A stretch of 64,000 nucleotides of DNA. Source: Azolla caroliniana (Eukaryota; Polypodiophyta). Positions 33,083 through 44,493 of the stretch are shown here, piece after piece (within the stretch, counting starts at the first letter, position 1; every line of letters begins with the position of its first letter). The notes under the pieces are model-generated. The model searched no databases. It saw only the letters and a program-made list of their open reading frames with translations, and was not told the origin of the DNA. Location of the stretch: assembly GCA_043228905.1 (NCBI GenBank), contig JBHGNT010000016.1, forward strand, positions 13,392,001-13,456,000, read 5' to 3'. The translations under genes were made by a program, and so were the position numbers.

Positions 33083-33362
33083 ATAGACCTAGAGGAAATC
33101 AATCACGTCAAGTCTCAATTGATGGAATCATTCGAGATGAAGGATCTAGGAGAACTTCATTACTTCCTCGGGATCGAAGAGATTTGCACCCCCGAAGGCA
33201 TATTGATCAACCAACGACATTATGTGCTGAATATGGTCTTCAAACTTGGCATGGCAGATTGTAAATATTTCTTGACTCCTCTTGACAAGAATGTGAAGCT
33301 TCGTCTCAGGTCGGGGTCAACATGTGACGTGACACGGTTCTGGTTGATTGTCGAGTGCCTTT
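33083..33362 (+). pseudogene. Old Copia fragment, left part (RT end)
   Basis: Encodes MESFEMKDLGELHYFLGIEE, GILINQRHYVLNMVFKLGMA, DCKYFLTPLDKNVKLRLRSG: the end of Copia RT. Interrupted at CCTTT (33358-33362) by the CopC LTR; the same CCTTT recurs at 45502-45506, where the sequence resumes, so this is the target duplication. Confidence 0.9.
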
Positions 33363-33795
33363 TGTTGAGCGGCAAGCTCAACTGGATCCTACTTGGCTAA
33401 ATAAGCCTGAGCCGGATTGGCATCCGGAAGGATGAGCCGGATCAGTGAGCCAGTGAGCAAGTGAGTCGGTGAGCTGGGGAGTTGGTTAGCCGGATCGAGT
33501 AGTAACCGGAAGCCTAGTAGCAGCTTAGACTACTAGGTAGTTAATGTCTCGTAGTTAGTGTCAGATGCTCGTGTGAGCATTGAAGGACTTCTATCAGTCC
33601 TCTTAGGACTTGTATAAATATTGTTATTGAGCACGTTGTATGTACAGAGAATTTTACAGAGTGGTTGATAATAGATTTAAGTGTTCTGCTCTTTCTCTAT
33701 CTCTCTTGCGTACCTTTTGTGTGTTAATCTCTCTCTCTCTCTGTTGCTATCCGGCTAAGCCGGTTGTCTAACACTTCCGAACCTTCATTTTTACA
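33363..33795 (+). repeat. CopC outer 5' LTR
   Basis: TGTTGAGCGGCAAGCTCAAC ... TTTTTACA, 433 bp, preceded by CCTTT. Contains TATAAAT near 33613 and a CT-rich leader. Closest to the LTR at 45077-45501. Confidence 0.9.
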
Positions 33796-33807
33796 TGGTA
33801 TCAGAGT
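33796..33807 (+). promoter_or_regulatory. Primer binding site, initiator tRNA-Met type
   Basis: TGGTATCAGAGT immediately after the LTR, one base off the standard plant Copia site TGGTATCAGAGC. Confidence 0.9.
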
Positions 33808-33884
33808 GCAAGGGTTGAGAACCTCTACAGCCAACATCAGCATCTGAAGAAAAACCCTAAGACCCGGTAAGAACAGAAAGAGAA

Positions 33885-34690
33885 GTGATGGACAAAGGAA
33901 TGACTAGCTTGCTCTCGGTGGAGAAGCTCAACAGATCCAACTATGCATCTTGGTCATATAAGATGCACCAGTACTTGCTTGGGCAGTGTTACTGGAGCTA
34001 TGTCGACGGAGCTAATGACACAACACCTGATGCGGCACACAAGGACTTCCTAGTGTGGGAACAAGCGATAAGTAGAGTGATGTACTCCTTTGCATCCAGT
34101 GTCGAAGACCAGCTGCTGAGCCATGTCTGAGATGCCAAAACGCCAAAAGAAGCTTGGGGAAACCTAAAGAAGGTTTTCGCGGCAAGCACTACGGTCCGGA
34201 AGCTGCAACTCCGACAGGAGTTGAGCAATGTCCGACAGAAGGACATGTCGGTAGCCGATTACATGGACCGAATCCAAGAGATCTGTGACTCACTTGCCTC
34301 TATCAACGTCACTGTAGAGGAAGATGAGATGGTGCAGATCTGTCTTGGGGGCCTAACATCTAAGTTTAGTATGTACAAGGGATAATACGCCGTCATTTTT
34401 CGACTGTAAGTCGATGCTCTTTGTTGAGGAGAACCATGTCGGTGTGTCAACAAGTGCACCCACTGACAGTCGGATGTTGTACACAGAGGCGGATCGGCCC
34501 CATGGGCGTGGTGGACGAGGAGGGTCGGCTCGCAATGGTAGCGGCTGGCAAGAGTAGGACCGAAGGCACAGAGAACGTGCTGACACCAGTTCCAGACCCT
34601 CCACAAGCAAGGGGAGTCAAGGCGGCGCCGGAGGCCAGCAAGCAAAGGCCGACACAGAATGTTGGTACAGTGGTAAAAAGGGCCATAGAG
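33885..34690 (+). pseudogene. Copia gag, first copy, truncated
   Basis: MDKGMTSLLSVEKLNRSNYA, SWSYKMHQYLLGQCYWSYVD (retrotransposon gag N-terminus), then after a stop at 34129 LRQELSNVRQKDMSVADYMD and GSARNGSGWQ-type Arg/Gly region, ending at a knuckle CWYSGKKGHR whose second Cys is Ser. It is cut off by the second LTR at 34691. Confidence 0.85.
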
Positions 34691-35105
34691 TGCTAAGTGG
34701 CAAGCTCAACTGGAGCCGGATCGGCTGAATAAGCCTGAGCTAGCAAGCGAGACGGATCGGTAAGCTGTGAGCAACCGAGCCGGCAAGCAACAAAGCCGGT
34801 GAGCTAGGGAGCCGGTTAGCCGGATCCAATCAGTAACCGGAAGCCTAGTATTAGTGTAGACTACTAGGCAATTATAGTCTCGTAGTAAGTGTCAGATGCT
34901 CGTGTGAGCATTGAAGTACGCGGTACTTCTGTCAGTCCCACGGGGACTTGTATAAATGATGCTACTGAGCATAGTTGTATGTACAGAGTGTTTTATATAT
35001 TTTTGAATATAGCTTTGAGGTTTTGCTTCTTCTCTCCCTCTAGGGTACTTTGTGTATTCCCTAATTTCTCTGTTTTTCTAACGCTTCCACAAGTAATCGT
35101 TTACA
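34691..35105 (+). repeat. CopC inner LTR (different subfamily)
   Basis: TGCTAAGTGGCAAGCTCAAC ... AATCGTTTACA, 415 bp, followed at 35106-35117 by a perfect TGGTATCAGAGC primer site. It is clearly more diverged from the two outer LTRs than they are from each other, with a different leader after the TATAAAT box near 34950. Confidence 0.85.
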
Positions 35106-35199
35106 TGGTATCAGAGCGCGAGGGTTGAGAACCTCTGCAGCCGACAAACGCTTGAAAACAAATCCTAACAGGTCGTCAGAACAACAGACAGAGAAGTGA

Positions 35200-36453
35200 T
35201 GGATAGAGGAATGGCTGGTTCGCTCCCTATGGAGAAACTCGAGAGATCCAACTATGCATCTTGGTCGTATAAGATGCACTAGTACCTGCTTGGGCATGGC
35301 TACTGGAGTTTCGTTGAAGGATCCAACGAAACAACACCTGATGCGGCACATAAGGACTTCCCAGTGTGGGAACAATCGGCAAGCAAAGTGATGTACTGCT
35401 TCGCATCCAGTGTCGGAGACCAGCTGCTGAGCCACATCCGAGATGCCAAGACGCTGAAGGAGGCTTGGGGGAACCTGAAGAAGGTTTTCACCGCGAGCAC
35501 TACAACCTGGAAGCTGCAACTCCGACAAGAGTTGAGCAATGTCCGACAGAAGGACATGTCGGTGGCGGATTACACAGCCCGGATCAAAGAGATCTATGAC
35601 TCGCTTGCCTCTATCAACGTTACCGTAGAGGAAGATGAGATGTTACAGGTCTGTCTTGGGGGCCTGGCGTCTAAGTTCAGAGTGTTCCGAATGGCGGTGT
35701 GTACAAGGGAGAATACCCCGTCATTTTTCGACTTACAGTCGATGCTCCTTGTAGAGGAGAACCACGCCAGTGCGTCAACTAGCGCACCCACTGACAGCCG
35801 GATGTTGTAAACGGAGGCGGATCGGTCCCGTGGGCGTGGTGGATGAGGCGGGTCGGCACGCAATGGAGGCGGCCGGCAAGAGCAAGAACGAAGGCAGAGA
35901 GAATGTGCCGACAGTAGTTTCGGGACCTCCACAGGTAGGGGGAGTCAAGGCAGTGCCGTAGGCCAGCAACACAAATCTGCAACAAAATGTTGGTACTGTG
36001 GCAAAAAGGGCCACAGAGAAAGCGAGTGTTGGAGAAAACGCGCCGATTCGGACAAATCTGGATCCGGCAAGGCCGACAAGGATGGCCATCAAAGCTCGCA
36101 CTACGCGAAGGGATCAGGAGGATCCAAGAACGGTAATGGGCCAGCCTTGGTGATGAAGCACGAGGCGAACTCGATGAAGAAGAACACTTCCAAATCAAAG
36201 GATGTGTGGTATGTTGATTCCGGTGTGTCAAACCACATGATGAACCACAAAGAGTGGCTCTCCTTTTTGGAGAAACCGGATCAACTAGGAGTAGTCGAAA
36301 CCGGAGACGACACTGCTCACCCAATTGTGCACGTCGGAGAAGTCCCTTTCAGCCACGTCGGACAGAAGGGGAAGCTGATGAACGTATTACACGTTCTGAC
36401 AATCACGAAGAACCTAGTGTCGGTCAGATAGATCATCGACCAAGGGATGCAGG
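35200..36453 (+). pseudogene. CopC gag and protease
   Basis: MDRGMAGSLPMEKLERSNYA start at 35200, stop at 35281 and 35807, capsid region LKEAWGNLKKVFTASTTTWK, knuckle CWYCGKKGHRESECW intact near 35995, then protease VWYVDSGVSNHMMNHKEW near 36210 and VLHVLTITKNLVSV. The frame is interrupted by ChrA2 after IIDQGMQ; the coding sense resumes at 41977 with VRFTHLGCFIEEE. Confidence 0.88.
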
Positions 36454-36846
36454 TGTCATGAACAGTACTGAGACAGAGAAGGAATTAGTACTAAACGAAG
36501 GACTAGTACTATGAGAGGTGTGGAACTTCTGAGAGAGAAGGAAGAAGTGAGCGAGACAGAGAGAAAGAGAGAGATTGAGAGAGAGAGAGAATGATGATAA
36601 GAAAGATATGTATTATATGAAGAGAATATACAATGGTGGCTAAAAGGCTTAAGACTGGCGTTGAACCAATTTGGTTCAACATAATGCCTAGTGCCCTCTT
36701 TTATAGTGTTTTCAGGAGTAATCCTGAAGCTTCTAGAATGTTCCAGAGAAATCTGGAATATACACTAATTTCCTATAATAAAATGTATCAAGAGCTCAAC
36801 CCATATAACCTAAGGTCATGGGTTCGAGTCTTGCCATATCATGACA
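36454..36846 (-). repeat. ChrA2 3' LTR
   Basis: 393 bp. Relative to the other LTR it lacks about 46 bp between AAAATGTA and TCAAGAGCTC, which removes the tRNA-like A box, but it keeps the B box (36821-36830) and the CAACATAATGCCTAG segment that the other LTR has lost. The polypurine tract (minus TTTAAAGGGGGGATAG) is just inside at 36847-36862. Confidence 0.92.
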
Positions 36847-38215
36847 CTATCCCCCCTTTAAAACGACGAGTGTCACGAGTCGTCTTGGATTGAGGACCTG
36901 GTTTGTGTGGATATTGACAATGGAAGTCTTCAAGAAGAGCACGAGCATTGGTCACATTCTCGATCGGTTCCCAAGTACGTTCGCTGGGGCTATAGCCTAG
37001 CCAATCGACTAGATAGTAGAGCTTGTTGCGAACAATCTTGGAATCAAGGATTGCGGCAACCTCGTACTCCGGCCCATCTTCAAGCTCGATCGGGGGTGGA
37101 GGTTGGATAAGACATCCTGGGATAGTGCTCTCGTGGTAGGGTTCGAGGAGAGAACTATGAAACACGGGATGTATCCGAAGTTGAGGAGGTAGATCGAGAC
37201 GAAAAGCGACATCATTAATCTGTCCAATAATACGGAAAGGACCTAATCGCCGATAATCTAACTTCTCACATGGACGAGTAGTCTTGATGTGTTGTCGTAG
37301 CAGCCACACCCGATCTCCAATATTAAAACTGGATGGAAGTCGATGACGATCCGTGTAGACCTTGTGTGTTTGTTGAGCTTGCTGGAGATGAGTAGATAAA
37401 TGCGCTTGTATCTTGCATAATTGCTCCAAACGATCCTCCGCGCATGGATTTGTGGACACCTCTGGGGTTTCAAGTACACTCCACCGGGGGTGACATCCTG
37501 TATAAGCATAAAATGGCGTAACTTTAGTGGATGCGTGAATAGAGTGGTTATAGGCAAATTCCGCGAAGTGGAGAATATCTGCCCAGTCATCTTGATGATA
37601 ACTGAGAAAGCACTGCAGATACTGCTCCAACGTTTGATTTGTTCATTCAGGTTGGCTGTCGGTTTGTGGGTGGTAGCCGGAGGAGAGGTTACAAGTGACC
37701 TTGAGCATGTTAAAAAGGTGCTTCCAGAATTTTGACACGAACTGGGGTCCACGGTCGCTTATGATACTATCAGGAAGTCCATGATGCCGACATACTTCAC
37801 GCATGACAATTTCAGCAGTGTCTTCACTGGAGATCTCCTTAGTACATGAAAAGAAATGAGCCATCTTCCTATATCGATCGACCACTGTTAGAATCGCATT
37901 GAACCCCGTAGAGACTGGAAGATCTGTGATGAAGTCTAGAGCAATGGATTGCCACGGCTTGCTTGGAATTGGTAATGGTTCTAATAAACCATATGGATGA
38001 TGCCTTGGCATTTTCGCTCTGCAACATGTATCACAAGTCCGAACAAAATCCTCGACAAATTGTCGCATACAGGGCCACCAGAATGATCGTTGTACTAAAT
38101 GTAATGTTTTAGTACTACCAAAATGCCCAGTTGAATATGTGTCATGATAGTTTTGTACTACTCGAAGGCGGCAAGAACCATTAGGAACATGCCAGTATAG
38201 CTTAGGCGAACGCAT
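36847..38215 (-). pseudogene. ChrA2 integrase with chromodomain
   Basis: Two frames. 37643-38215: zinc finger end (CDTCCRAKMPRHHPYG), core LDFITDLPVSTGFNA, ISDRGPQFVSKFW, GYHPQTDSQPE, then a stop. 36839-37630: core end and C-terminal domain (YNHSIHASTKVTPFYAYTGC, GDRVWLLRQHIKT, LGPFRIIG) and a chromodomain at about 36910-37075 (YEVAAILDSKIVRNKLYYLV, DWLGYSPSERTWEPIENV) with the aromatic cage pattern Y...W...W. The chromodomain places it among chromoviruses, where it can direct insertion to methylated chromatin. Confidence 0.92.
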
Positions 38216-39701
38216 CTGTCTTCAAGTCTTCACGTATGGTATCGATAACGCGGGAATCCATAGGCATGTCAAAGATCTGTGTTGCTTGTAGTCGTGCCGG
38301 TCCCAAGATGACTTGTTTTTGGTTATCGAAAGCTGGCTCGCCGGGACGGGGTGCTAGATACGAATGTCGTGATAATGCATCTACCTTCCCTTGGTGCCTC
38401 CCTGGACGATATGTAACTTTGAAGTCGAAACGCGTGAGGAAATGGGCCCACCGAGCTTGACGTCGATTCAACACACGAGCACCCTGAAAGTAGGCTAGAT
38501 TCTTGTGGTCACTAAATACGGTGACTGGATAAGAGGATCCCTCTAGAAAATGCCTCCATTGCATAAAAGAATCCACTATTGCCAATAGCTCCTTATCATG
38601 AATTTCGTAGTTCATTTCGGCGGCGTCACACTTGCGTGAGTGAAAAGCCACAGGATGTAGCTTCTCATCATTCCCCTGTTGTGATAGAATGCTCCCCAAT
38701 GCAAAATCCGATGCGTCAGCTTCGATAATGAATGGTTTTTCCGGATCGACATGAGCTAGAATTGGAGCTGATGTAAATGCCTTTTTAAGACTCTCGAAAT
38801 CCATGTCCGTTTCTTCAGACCAGATGAACGGTTGTCCCTTCCTGGTAAGTTGTGTGAGAGGTAGAACGATCTTTGAGTAATCTTGTATGAACTTCCAGTA
38901 AAAATTGGCAAAGCCTAAGAAGCATTGCACATCCCGCACCGAACGCGGAGTCTGCCATTCTACCACCGTTTTGACCTTACCTGGGTCCATGGAGATGCCT
39001 TCTGACGAAATGATGTAGCCGAGAAATTACACTTGGTTGCACCCGAAACTACATTTTTCCAGCTTTGCATACAGACCATGTTCTCGAAGTTGTTTTAGTA
39101 CTAATAGTACATGAGAATCATGTTCTTCTTGGGTCTTTGAATAAACCAGTAGATCATCCAAATAGATGATCAAACAATCATCCAATAGATCTCGGAATAT
39201 ATCATTAGCCATGTGCTGGAAGACTTCCGGCGCATTAGTGAGGCCGAACGGTATGACCGTATACTCGAAGTGCCCATATCTGGTGCGAAACGCGGTCTTC
39301 CATTCGTCTCCTGGTCGGATCCATACGAGGTTATATGCTCCCCGTAAGTCGATCTTCGTGAAGAACCTGGCACCATTGATCCGTTCTAAAAGACTTGAGA
39401 TAAGGGGAAGAGCATACCTATTCCTGATTGTAACCTTATTCAAGCCACGGTAATCTACAACGAGACGAAGCGATCCATCTTTTTTTTTGACGAAGAAAAT
39501 GGGCGCGCCGGCTGGAGATTTCGAATGCCGAATGAAACCATTTTCCAAATTCTCCTCTATATAGGCCCGAAGGACTTCCAGCTCGGTTGGTGAAAAATTG
39601 TAGATCGGTCCCCATGGCGGCTCTTTTCCCGGTTGTAAATCGATGGGGCAATCGTACGGTCGATGATGAGGAAGTGTGTTAGCTTGTACTTTATCGAACA
39701 C
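38202..39701 (-). pseudogene. ChrA2 reverse transcriptase and RNase H
   Basis: 39027-39701 holds RT fingers to palm ([49 protein letters not shown] near 39150). A TAA at about 39028 separates it from 38202-38990 with the thumb (VQCFLGFANFYWKFIQDYSK), RNase H (IEADASDFALGSILSQQGN, HDKELLAIV, VTYRPGRHQGKVDALSRH). Relative to ChrA1 about 100 bp before the integrase are deleted at 38200. Confidence 0.92.
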
Positions 39702-39707
39702 ATCGGC

Positions 39708-40289
39708 CTAATGACGATACTTCTCGGGAAGTTGAACGGTGGATTCTTCTTTAGTGGTTCTGGAGGGGTTTACTGATATTGCAAAGAGGAACATTTCCTC
39801 CTTGCGCCCTTCTTTACGCAACTGACGTAGCGAAATGGTTGCCATCTTCTGAGTTGACCCTTGGGTTTGTCGACACCGGATTTCTCTTGTTCTCCAATCT
39901 ATGTCTGGGTTATATAACTCGAACCACGGTAATCCTAAAACTATAGGATGTTCTGGGATACTAATAATATTAAATGATACTACACATGCTAAGTTATCTA
40001 GGACAATATTAATGGGCTCTGACTCTTCTATGATATTTCCGGAAGCAGTGGAACGTCCATCAATGACTACTACAGAAGCTGGACATTGGAGTTTTCTTAG
40101 GGATATCTTATGAGCTTGAGCCAATTTCTTATCCATAAAGCAAGAGTTAGCTCCGGAATTTAGGAGTGCTAGGACATGTACTGGAGGGGTACTTTTAGTA
40201 CTAACTATTACTTGGGCTACGAACACATTACTAACTTGCCTAGAGGGAATGGAACCACTAATGGGCTGCATAGATCTAGGGTTGTCCAA
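39708..40289 (-). pseudogene. ChrA2 retropepsin, Asp to Asn in the active site
   Basis: A 193-codon frame with LALLNSGANSCF at the active site (AAT TCC GGA, 40152-40160) and the second element HPIVLGLPWFELYNPDIDWR. The catalytic Asp is Asn, so the enzyme should be inactive. ChrA1 keeps the Asp but has Gly to Arg, so the two copies were inactivated independently. Confidence 0.88.
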
Positions 40290-40300
40290 CCAAACGACTC

Positions 40301-41476
40301 CTATTTTGGCTGGACTTCGTCATTTAACTCTTCTTCTAACTGTCTAAGGACATCAAATTTGTTTGCTAGATCTGGGATATTAGTACTATTAGTACTATTA
40401 GGACTATCAGATATCCCTACTAAAATAGGCTCGGATTTAGTACAATTAGAACTAGCGACTATTTGGTTTACCTGTCTTCTTGGCCTATGGGGGCAATTTA
40501 TTGTGATATGTCCTGGTTCACCGCAGTAAAGACATAGTCGATTTGTACGGCGTCGCTGCTTTTCTTCTTCAAATAATGGCCCTCGACGACGTGTAGTGTC
40601 AATCTCCATCGGAGTCGGAGTATTCGCTGGAGGCGCATTATATGACTCCCTCGAAAAAGGTCTTGCTACCATTGAGGCGTAGGTGTGCTCTGATCTTGCC
40701 CTCAGCATCTGTAGCTGTCGTTCCGAACGCCGCTCAAAGAGGTGGTTGTCACATGTCACCGCTCGACTGATTGCTTCTGTTAAGGACATTGGCTCGTCGG
40801 GGAAGGTCAATAGTAAATCCTTGACGTCGTTGCGTAAACCATAATGGAATTGCTCCATCAACTCTTGATCATCCCAAGGGATATCGGCGGCGAGTAGGTG
40901 AAAATCTGTAGCGTATGCGGAGGCTGGACGGTCACCTTGGCGTAATCGCTGGATTTTGTTGATTGCGGTCCTGATGCTATCAGTATCTCCGAAACATGCT
41001 TTAAACTCACCTAGAAACTCTTCAAAATTGTTGAGTAACGGAGATTCCTTTTCTAATAGTGGAGCGAACCATGACAACGCTGAGCCACTTAACAAAGTGC
41101 CTACTAAACCCACTCATGATGCATCGGTGGGATATCGGGAAGGATGCATTTGAATAACTAATCGTACCTGGTTAAGGAACCCTCTAAACTGCGATCGCGT
41201 TCCATCGAACTTCGTGGGAAGGTCAATCTTGGGTTCTTTATGAATCCCTTGTGTTCCGGGCCCTTGTTGTTGCATCGCTACGATGGTTGCTTCGAGTTGT
41301 TGCATGCGTAACGCAAGTTCCCCATGTTGTTGTTGCGTTTGCTGCTTTTCTAAGGAGATTTGCTGAAGATCCCCCAGCAACCTTTGGTTTTCTTGTTCCA
41401 AAGCATGGAACTTCTCCTTCAAGCATTGAAATTCCGAGAAAACATATTGATATTCTTCAGCGCTAACAATGGCCAT
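40301..41476 (-). pseudogene. ChrA2 gag
   Basis: MAIVSAEEYQYVFSEFQCLK start at 41476, a Gln-rich coiled coil, FDGTRSQFRGFLNQVRLVIQ, one TGA at about 41114, then VGTLLSGSALSWFAPLLEKE, DSIRTAINKIQRLRQGDRPA, EQFHYGLRNDVKDLLLTFPD and an intact CCHC knuckle CLYCGEPGHITINC near 40510. The capsid pattern resembles Tf1/Tcn1-type chromoviruses. Only the single stop breaks it. Confidence 0.9.
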
Positions 41477-41536
41477 GGGATGAAAGAAAAGAGGAATAAA
41501 AGATTAGTAGGAATTGAGAGAGACAGAAGGTAGGGA

Positions 41537-41548
41537 AAATTGGTTCAA
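41537..41548 (-). promoter_or_regulatory. ChrA2 putative self-priming site
   Basis: The minus strand reads TTGAACCAATTT two bases inside the LTR, perfectly complementary to AAATTGGTTCAA within both LTRs (36661-36672 and 41760-41771). In the 3' LTR this LTR segment starts 33 nt from the first base of TATAAAA. ChrA1 has G/C in place of A/T at one position in both partners. Confidence 0.68.
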
Positions 41549-41550
41549 AC

Positions 41551-41976
41551 TGTCATGAACAGTACTGAGACAGAGAAGGAATTAGTACTAAACGAAGGAC
41601 TAGTACTATGAGAGGTGTGGAACTTCTTCGAGAGAGAAGGAAGAAGTGAGCGAGACAGAGAGAAAGAGAGAGATTGAGAGAGAGAGAGAGTGATGATAAG
41701 AAAGATATGTATTATATGAAGAGAATATACAATGGTGGCTAAAAGGCTTAAGACTGGCGTTGAACCAATTTGGTTCAGTGCCCTCTTTTATAGTGTTTTC
41801 AGGAGTAATCCTGAAGCTTCTAGAATGTTCCAGAGAAATCTGGAATATACACTAATTTCCTATAATAAAATGTAAATGAAAATAATATCCTACGTATTAC
41901 AATAGATGATCTAATGGTCAAGAGCTCAACCCATATAACCTAAGGTCATGGGTTCGAGTCTTGCCATATCGTGACA
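41551..41976 (-). repeat. ChrA2 5' LTR
   Basis: 426 bp; TATAAAA at 41786-41792 (minus strand); GA-rich leader part near 41640-41690; tRNA-like A box 41907-41917 and B box 41951-41960 on the plus strand. Lacks a 15-bp stretch between TATA box and inferred RNA start that the other LTR retains. Confidence 0.92.
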
Positions 41977-44493
41977 GGAGGTGCGGTTTACGCACCTCGG
42001 GTGCTTCATTGAGGAAGAGGGCCAGATTATTGCGCAAGGGCGTAGAGACGAGAGGATGTTTATCCTCGACACTAGTGACGTCGGAACTGCTCTATTTGCA
42101 AAAGGGCAGAAGGTCGAATCGGACATCGACCTATGGCACAAGAGGATAGGCCACGTGAATTATCGGAGGATTCAAGACCTGCAAACGAAACAAGTTGTTT
42201 TTGGTTTGCCAAAGTTTAGCGGCCGAGGCAGTCCGAATAGCTGTCTACATCCAGAATCGGATCAGTGACAAGGTGTCAGCTCACGAGCTATATTTCGGAC
42301 GCAAGCCGAATTTGAGACACCTTAAGATCTTCGGTAGCATTGCATATGTGCATGTACCGGAATAGAAGTGGAGGAAGTTGGATGTAAAATCGGAAAAATG
42401 CATCCTAATCGGCTATGCTCAAGAGCAGAAGGGTTACAAGTGTTATAACCCCCGGACAAAGCAGGTCGAGTTAGTCAAGATGTCGAGTTCGATGAATCGG
42501 CATCGTGGTACTCCTTAACGGCTCCGACTTCCGAATCTGACCCGGTGCTGGTGGATGAGGCTAGTGAGCCTGAACCGGCCCAGGTAGAGGATGATGAAGC
42601 GTGGACTCAGGATGAGAGTCCGGAATCGTTCCGGTTGAGCGGGCCAAACGAGAGACTGAGTCAATCTGACCAGTCCGATGAGGAACCGACGAGTAGTGGA
42701 GACTCTGCTGTGCACTCCCCGCACAAGGAACCGAGGCAACGGTTCACGCGCAAAGAGAGGGGGAAGAAGAAGATGCCAGAATTCGAAACCGGCAACGATG
42801 AGTCGGATTAGTGTGCATCTGACTCCGGCAAGGAGAAAGGCAGATCTTCGGGAATGAAGACCGAACCGGCCAAGAAGGGCCCCAAACTGGGTAACGTTAA
42901 GTTACGTCGGTCTTCCCACCAGAAGAACCCCGTGAAGCAGTTTGGGCACAATGAGTACATGGCGCATCACTATGCGTACATGACCAAGGTGGCAGAAGTG
43001 CGTGAGTCGGAGAGCTACGCAGAAGCAGAAAATGACGCAAATTGGCGTGCCGCTATGGAGGAAGAAATGCGGGCACTTGATGCCAACAACACATGGGACC
43101 TAGTTGACCCTCCCCGATAGTGTAAACCAATCGGATGTAAGTGGGTGTACAAGGTAAAGTACAATACCGATGGTTCGGTTAACCGGTACAAGGCCCGGTT
43201 AGTGGCGAAGGGATACGCGCAGACCCACAGAATCGACTATGATGAGACCTTCGCTCTGGTAGCGAAGATGATGACGTTTCGTGTGGTGCTGGTGGTTGTT
43301 GTGGCAAGGGGGTGGCATCTTCACCATATGGACGTGAAGAATGCATTTCTTCAAGGAAATCTTGAAGAAGAGGTTTTTATGACCCAACCCCCCGGTTTCC
43401 AGTCGGAGATGAACAAGTCGGTGGTATGCCGGCTAAAGAAGTCACTTTATGTCCTGAAGCAAGCCCCCCGAGCTTGGAATGCGAAGATCACGCATCGGTT
43501 GCATAAGATGGGGTTTGCGGCCTCCAAGTCTGACTCCTCGTTGTTCATCCGGCAAGGTTCGGATGGTCCAGTTTGCATCTTGCTGTATGTTGATGATCTA
43601 GTCATCACTGGACCCGGACTCGATGAAATCAGCCGAGTCAAGTCCTTCACTATTTTGTTGGGATCGAGGTGATCCGAACCCCCAATGGCATATTGCTCTC
43701 ACAAAGACACTATGTGTTGAATATGTTGTACAAGTTCGGCATGATGGAATGCCGACCGATCTCCATAGACCTGGACCGGAACCAGAAGCTCCGTCTCGAC
43801 TCCGGACCGGCCTGCGCTAAGAAGCGGTTGCGACAAATCGTCGAAAGCCTTATATATTTGACAATCATCCAACCCAACATCAGTTATTCGGTCGGTGTGA
43901 TCAGCCAATATATGTAGAAGACGACTATGGAGCACCTTCTGTGCACGTATCAAATTTTGCGATATGTGAGCAGCACGAAGGACCGGGGACTATACCGGCA
44001 TGGTATAACCGAAGAGCTAGTCGACTACACCGATGCCCACTGGGCCGGGGATGCATCGCATCGCCGATCCAACTCCGGCTATATGTTTTCCCTTGGTAGC
44101 GCAACTATTGCGTGGAGTAGCAAAAAGCAGCCAACAGTGGCCCTTTCGAGCACTGAGGCTGAATACCGGGGTGCTATTGTTGCCACCTATGAAGCCATTT
44201 GGCTTCGGTGACTGCTACAAGACCTGCGGATCGAGGTGTCGATCCCGATCTTGATCTACTGTGACAAAATAAGCAACATGAAGCTCGCCAAGAATCCCGT
44301 ATTCCATGATCGCACCAAGCACATAGAAGTGCACTACCACTTCGTGCGTGAGCGTGTACTGAGCGGTGAAGTCAAACTTCGGTATGTTCATACGGATCGG
44401 CAAGTTGCTGACATCTTCACCAAACCGCTCGGATCAGACAAGTTGCAGCACTTCACCAAAATGCTTGGTGTTCAACATCTCGACGTGCCACAC
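41977..44493 (+). pseudogene. CopC integrase remnant, RT and RNase H
   Basis: GAG-pre-integrase DLWHKRIGHVNYRRIQDLQ (42125) then FGLPKFSGR, where a deletion of about 480 bp removes the integrase catalytic core and joins at GGCCGA (42221-42226) to AVYIQNRISDKVSAHELYFG. The linker, RT (43145-43672: KGYAQTHRIDYDETFA, MDVKNAFLQGNLEE, ILLYVDDLVITG) and RNase H (43669-44490: STEAEYRGAIVATYEAIW, TKHIEVHYHFVRERVLSG, ADIFTKPLGSDKLQHF) follow with stops and a second small deletion at 43640. Confidence 0.9.

Larger units (their letters stand above)
36454..41976 (-). mobile_element. Ty3 chromovirus ChrA2
   Basis: Minus-strand element nested in CopC. LTRs 36454-36846 and 41551-41976, ends TGTCATGA/TCATGACA (an 8-bp inverted terminal repeat), flanked by GCAGG (36449-36453) and GGAGG (41977-41981), a 5-bp target duplication with one change. 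Gene order is gag, protease, RT, RNase H, integrase, chromodomain. It is better preserved than ChrA1 but has stops in gag, RT and integrase and a substituted protease active site. Confidence 0.93.
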
